Shown piece by piece: positions 60,737-64,000 of a DNA stretch of 64,000 bases; the first letter of the stretch is position 1, and the number at the start of each line of letters is the position of its first letter. Position numbers and translations under genes: made by a program. Below the pieces are notes generated by a model. That model saw only the letters and a program-made list of their open reading frames with translations, made no database searches and had not been told where the DNA came from. Source of the DNA: an uncultured Muribaculaceae bacterium (GTDB lineage: Bacteria > Bacteroidota > Bacteroidia > Bacteroidales > Muribaculaceae); NCBI GenBank assembly GCA_910587425.1, contig CAJUKU010000002.1, positions 62,001 through 126,000 of the forward strand. The letters run 5' to 3'.

Positions 60737-62272
60737 ATGGAAACAAAACAGAACCGATACACCCCCGGACGCAACAAGCAGCAACCTGATCTCGGAGGAC
60801 GCATCCCCCCGCGCGACCTTGAGCTTGAAGAGGCTGTGCTCGGAGCACTCATGCTTGAGAAAGACGCATATACCGCCGTGTGCGACATCCTCAAACCTGA
60901 ATGTTTCTACGAACCTGCCAACCGCCTCGTCTACGAAGCCGTGCAGCACCTCGGGGCAGCGCAGAAGCCTATCGACATGCTCACCGTCACGGAGCAGCTG
61001 CGACTCGACGGCACGCTTGCCGACGTCGGAGGTCCCGTTTTCGTTTCCGAACTGACATCGCGCGTGCTCTCAGGAGCCAATGTCGAATATCACGCACGCA
61101 TTGTAGCACAGAAATATCTCGCTCGCGAACTCATAAGTTTCGCCGGCGAGATAGAGAAGAAAGCCTACGACGAAAGCAACGACGTCGACGACCTCCTGCA
61201 GGAAGCCGAAGGCAGACTCTTCGAGATCACCCAGCGCAACGTAAAGAAAGACGTGACGCAGATCGATCCCGTGATCGCACAGGCGATTTCGCAGATACAG
61301 GCATCAGCCAACCGTGCCTCCGGACTCTCCGGACTCGAGAGCGGATTCCACGAGCTCGACAAACTCACATCAGGATGGCAGTCGTCCGATCTCATAATCA
61401 TAGCCGCCCGACCCGCGATGGGTAAAACCGCATTCGTGCTATCGATGGCTAAGAATATGTCGGTCAACTACAACATCCCGGTAGCGATATTTTCACTCGA
61501 GATGTCCAACCTGCAGCTTGTCAACCGTCTCATAAGCAACGTCTGCGAGCTCGGAGGCGAGAAGATCAAGAGCGGACAGCTCAGCCCCATGGAGTGGGAC
61601 CAGCTCATGGCGCGCGTCAAGAACCTCCTCGGCGCAAAACTATTCATCGACGACACCCCTTCACTCTCCATATTCGAACTGCGTACGAAAGCACGCCGCC
61701 TCGTGCGCGAGCATCAGGTGCGGTTCATAATCATCGACTACCTCCAGCTCATGAACGCCTCCGGAATGCGCTTCGGCAGCCGCGAGCAGGAGGTCAGCAT
61801 GATCTCACGCTCACTCAAGCAGCTCGCCAAAGAGCTTAACATACCTGTCGTGGCGCTCTCACAGCTCAACCGTAGCGTGGAGAGCCGTGGCGACAGCAAG
61901 GATGGAAAACGCCCGCAGCTCTCCGACCTCCGTGAATCGGGAGCCATCGAGCAGGATGCCGACATAGTCTGCTTCATCCATCGACCTGAATACTATCTGC
62001 GGTCATCAACCGACGCCGAAGGCAACGATATACAGGGACTCGCCGAATTTATCGTGGCAAAACACCGTAGCGGACGCGTTGACGACGTGAAGATGCGCTT
62101 CCGCAAGGAATTTGCACGCTTCGAGAACTGGGAGGAGACACCCGATATGACCCTCACATCTGTCGGCTCATCGCTCAACAGCGGAAGCATCCCCACATCC
62201 GGTCCCACCACCCCGCTGGCAGGAGGCACCGCCGACATCCTCGGCTCACCCGCCGACGCCGTCCCCTTCTGA
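60737..62272 (+). CDS. dnaB: replicative DNA helicase DnaB
   Basis: A 511-residue hexameric fork helicase. The N-terminal domain is complete (IPPRDLELEEAVLGALMLEK). The RecA core has Walker A ARPAMGKTAFVLSMAKN, Walker B FIIIDYLQLM, GSREQEVSMISRSLKQLA and a C-terminal arginine-finger region (VAKHRSGRVDDVKMRF). The C-terminal tail is Ser/Thr/Pro/Gly-rich. Because the conserved N-terminal domain begins close to the first Met, a later start is unlikely even though the promoter box is so near. No intein is present. Confidence 0.97.
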   Translation: METKQNRYTPGRNKQQPDLGGRIPPRDLELEEAVLGALMLEKDAYTAVCDILKPECFYEPANRLVYEAVQHLGAAQKPIDMLTVTEQLRLDGTLADVGGPVFVSELTSRVLSGANVEYHARIVAQKYLARELISFAGEIEKKAYDESNDVDDLLQEAEGRLFEITQRNVKKDVTQIDPVIAQAISQIQASANRASGLSGLESGFHELDKLTSGWQSSDLIIIAARPAMGKTAFVLSMAKNMSVNYNIPVAIFSLEMSNLQLVNRLISNVCELGGEKIKSGQLSPMEWDQLMARVKNLLGAKLFIDDTPSLSIFELRTKARRLVREHQVRFIIIDYLQLMNASGMRFGSREQEVSMISRSLKQLAKELNIPVVALSQLNRSVESRGDSKDGKRPQLSDLRESGAIEQDADIVCFIHRPEYYLRSSTDAEGNDIQGLAEFIVAKHRSGRVDDVKMRFRKEFARFENWEETPDMTLTSVGSSLNSGSIPTSGPTTPLAGGTADILGSPADAVPF

Positions 62273-62302
62273 CCCCATACATTTATTGATTAAACGACAC
62301 CG

Positions 62303-62332
62303 CCTCCTCCCAGGTAAACATGAGGAGGTTTC
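62303..62332 (+). terminator. hairpin terminator of dnaB
   Basis: Arms CCTCCTC (62303-62309) and GAGGAGG (62322-62328) followed by TTTCC, in the 80-bp gap between convergent genes. Confidence 0.55.
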
Positions 62333-62352
62333 CGTCATTGAATGCAACTAAT

Positions 62353-63732
62353 TTACAACTCAATTATCTCCCAATAACCACCTCTCTTAGACCCTATTCT
62401 TTTCACGAGATTGGTCATTTTTGCAATTTCTCTGTCTATAGTTGGTGAACTGACACCAATTGCTTCCGCTATGGCATCAAGAGTGATATTTGGATTTTGA
62501 GATATTAGTGACAGAATCTTAGATTGACGTTCAGTTATATTTTTAGCATCATTTTTAGCATCATTTTTAGCATCATTTTTAGCATCATTTGCGCTGGATG
62601 GGTCTTGACCTCCTCGTATCGACATAAAAATCTCACGCGGAATAATGGCTGTTACACCACCATGTTCCTCCCTGAATGTGGGGTGTTTTAGATTTGCCTT
62701 GTCAAATTCCCGCATAATCTTTTCGTAGCCACGTCCCCAAGCCTCAATGAACCCAGCGAGAAAGAACACATGTGCAATCTTCGGATTGCGAGCCTTTGAA
62801 ATATGCTTGTTCATCAGCGTCTCTACGGTGTAGTCTTCCGGAAGAACGCCCTCATTCCACAACTGGATATGGTCGTCATAGATGCTCATCTGATTCCATG
62901 TGCCAATCTGGAGCTTATGCACAATGCTATTGAATATTATCTCGCGCAGAGCATCCTTCGGTATCTCCAACGGCTCTTTACGCTGAAAACCCTCGTAATG
63001 AATCGGACGAATAAGATATTTGTCACTCAGCACCTGCATTATCTTATCGGTCATCTGTATGATATTGCCTGAAATAACATCCTGATTCAATAAATCAGAA
63101 TCATCAACCCCAAATCTCCCTATCTTGAAACTTGAGGTGACAAACACACGCTGAGGATGCTTGCCAAACAATAACACAGCCCCGTTTGTAGGAATACCAT
63201 CCTTTAAGAGTCCCAAATTTGCAAGCACATCTTCTTTTGTTGAGTTATGACGCTCCGGATCCAATCTGCCCTCATCTATTGCGTGAGTCAAGAAATAACT
63301 GATGGCATTATCGTCTATATCGTCCAAGATCACTCCATCACAAGGCATATCCTCCCAGTTCACCCCCATCTTCTTCAAGAGAAACTGATGAAGAGCAGCG
63401 CCGCGAAGTTCCTGCTTAGTGGCTCCGCTACGGTAGTAATAGACTCCACGATAGGATATCGGCATCATCGACGGTTCAATGACAATCTCAATCACATCCT
63501 TGCCATCAATGGAGAGATGATTAGTTTCCGGGAATACACCGGTATTGTTGATAATCTTGTTGGGCAGATCCTCCATTTGCTGATGAAGGTCGTCAACACC
63601 GACAACTGTCAGATCGTCATCGACGCCAATATAAATCTTGCCGCCATGGGCATTGGCAAAGCCCGATACCCACTTCAGATACTCATCCTTCCAGATTCGC
63701 TTGTGCTCTATGTTCTGATTCTCCCTATTCAT
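62353..63732 (-). CDS. AlbA_2 (Schlafen-type) domain and helix-turn-helix protein, COG2865-like
   Basis: A 459-residue protein. The N-terminal AlbA_2 domain (EYLKWVSGFANAHGGKIYIG, VDDDLTVVGVDDL) is followed by a GHKL-like/HATPase_c_4 middle region with ALREIIFNSIVHK and IEAWGRGYEKI, as in COG2865 predicted regulators. Four DAKN repeats then lead to a C-terminal winged helix (ITLDAIAEAIGVSSPTIDRE). Members may act in regulation or in defence; the role here is unknown. It is more AT-rich than its surroundings, suggesting acquisition. Its -7 box ends only 4 nt before the ATG. Confidence 0.85.
   Translation of the reverse strand: MNRENQNIEHKRIWKDEYLKWVSGFANAHGGKIYIGVDDDLTVVGVDDLHQQMEDLPNKIINNTGVFPETNHLSIDGKDVIEIVIEPSMMPISYRGVYYYRSGATKQELRGAALHQFLLKKMGVNWEDMPCDGVILDDIDDNAISYFLTHAIDEGRLDPERHNSTKEDVLANLGLLKDGIPTNGAVLLFGKHPQRVFVTSSFKIGRFGVDDSDLLNQDVISGNIIQMTDKIMQVLSDKYLIRPIHYEGFQRKEPLEIPKDALREIIFNSIVHKLQIGTWNQMSIYDDHIQLWNEGVLPEDYTVETLMNKHISKARNPKIAHVFFLAGFIEAWGRGYEKIMREFDKANLKHPTFREEHGGVTAIIPREIFMSIRGGQDPSSANDAKNDAKNDAKNDAKNITERQSKILSLISQNPNITLDAIAEAIGVSSPTIDREIAKMTNLVKRIGSKRGGYWEIIEL
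62545..62590 (-). repeat. 12-bp tandem repeat in the AlbA_2 gene
   Basis: The unit AGCATCATTTTT (plus strand) occurs three times exactly, plus a 10-base partial fourth. It encodes a DAKN linker between the catalytic-like part and the winged helix. A change in copy number keeps the frame. Confidence 0.9.
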
Positions 63733-63736
63733 ATGG

Positions 63737-63766
63737 CAAAGTTAAAGAAAAATCAATATCCCGCAA
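63737..63766 (-). promoter_or_regulatory. promoter of the AlbA_2 gene, predicted leaderless
   Basis: On the minus strand TAACTTTG (63744-63737) is followed by CCAT and then the ATG at 63732. A TTG-type -33 element at 63766-63764 is 19 bp upstream. Same 4-nt spacing as for dnaB. Confidence 0.65.
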
Positions 63767-63886
63767 CCAACAGACAGCATCATTCACTGATTACGTTAAA
63801 ATAAAAAAAAGACCTCTCCGGAAAAACCTTTTTCGGCTCCATATTGTTAGGAGTATAAAATGACATTAACCCAACTATTAAAATTT

Positions 63887-64000
63887 ATGAAAAAGGTTTT
63901 ATTCATGATTGCTCTCGTGCTCGGATGCACGTCAGTTTTCGCACAGAACTTGGACAAGAACGAAGCCAAACAGCTTAAGATGTTCCTGCAGGAAGCCGCC
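63887..64000 (+). CDS. secreted protein, N-terminus only (runs off the window)
   Basis: The first 38 residues are visible: signal peptide MKKVLFMIALVLGCTSVFAQ, then NLDKNEAKQLKMFLQEAA. The start resembles the opening of secreted leucine-rich-repeat proteins of Bacteroidales, but this is too short to assign. A small hairpin (CCGGAAAAA/TTTTTCGG, 63818-63836) lies upstream and may end or regulate something. The gene continues beyond 64000. Confidence 0.7.
   Translation, partial: MKKVLFMIALVLGCTSVFAQNLDKNEAKQLKMFLQEAA

Noticed and set aside
62545..62590. Possible CRISPR or MITE repeats
   Set aside because: 12-bp units in direct contact and in frame; no spacers and no terminal inverted repeats.
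1..64000. tRNA genes, 16S/23S rRNA, insertion sequences, prophage or integrase genes
   Set aside because: None recognised on either strand; the accessory genes lack flanking transposase or att-like duplications that I can see.

Overview
The window looks like a chromosomal segment of a gut Bacteroidales bacterium, most likely a member of the Muribaculaceae. The evidence is the SusC/SusD pair, a large surface protein with a type IX secretion-like C-terminal tail, host-glycan hydrolases, Bacteroidetes promoters (-7 TAnnTTTG, often with -33 TTTG about 19-20 bp upstream), almost no Shine-Dalgarno sites, GC-rich codons, and an oxalate-degradation gene set. The family-level placement is inference from gene content; no 16S rRNA or tRNA gene was recognised.

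Layout. 1-6.1 kb (minus strand): a compact run ybjN-like > pepT > miaA > acyltransferase > GH20 beta-hexosaminidase. 6.2-11.3 kb (plus): a glycosyltransferase, a DEAD-box RNA helicase overlapping a Dcp-type M3 peptidase, and a DUF3127 protein, each transcription unit with a recognisable promoter. 11.35-19.0 kb (plus): a tight run of GH29 fucosidase, cutC, a secreted transglutaminase-like protein, a propeller lipoprotein, folP and the diadenylate cyclase gene dacA. 19.0-20.0 kb (minus): a self-contained AbiF/AbiD-type abortive-infection gene with its own promoter and a hairpin-plus-U-tract element between promoter and start codon, a candidate small antitoxin or regulatory RNA. 20.1-26.9 kb (minus): marC, asnS, an rluB gene with a long repetitive N-terminus, and an outer-membrane TonB-receptor-like gene broken by one in-frame amber codon. 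27.0-32.6 kb: metH (minus), divergent from the RNase P RNA gene rnpB (plus), then rsmG and a metallo-beta-lactamase-fold hydrolase.

32.9-38.4 kb (minus): SusC, SusD and a small lipoprotein, with no carbohydrate enzyme attached. 38.6-46.5 kb (minus): frc, oxc, an AEC-family transporter and pyruvate:ferredoxin oxidoreductase. The first three would import oxalate, activate it to oxalyl-CoA and decarboxylate it; a hairpin terminator follows each gene. 46.7-51.8 kb (minus): a 1683-residue modular surface protein. 52.2-58.7 kb (plus): a free-standing DsbD-alpha domain, full dsbD, mazG, a small secreted protein, topB, a NUDIX hydrolase and a Cys-rich membrane peptide. 58.7-63.7 kb: an acyltransferase and a PAS/LuxR-type regulator share a symmetric divergent promoter, followed by dnaB and an AlbA_2/HTH regulator. 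A secreted protein gene begins at 63887 and runs off the window.

The strongest candidates for something new are the AbiF gene with its hairpin RNA, the oxalate cassette, the two genes (dnaB and the AlbA_2 regulator) whose -7 box lies only 4 nt before the start codon and so predict leaderless mRNAs, and the perfect palindrome that gives two back-to-back -7 elements.
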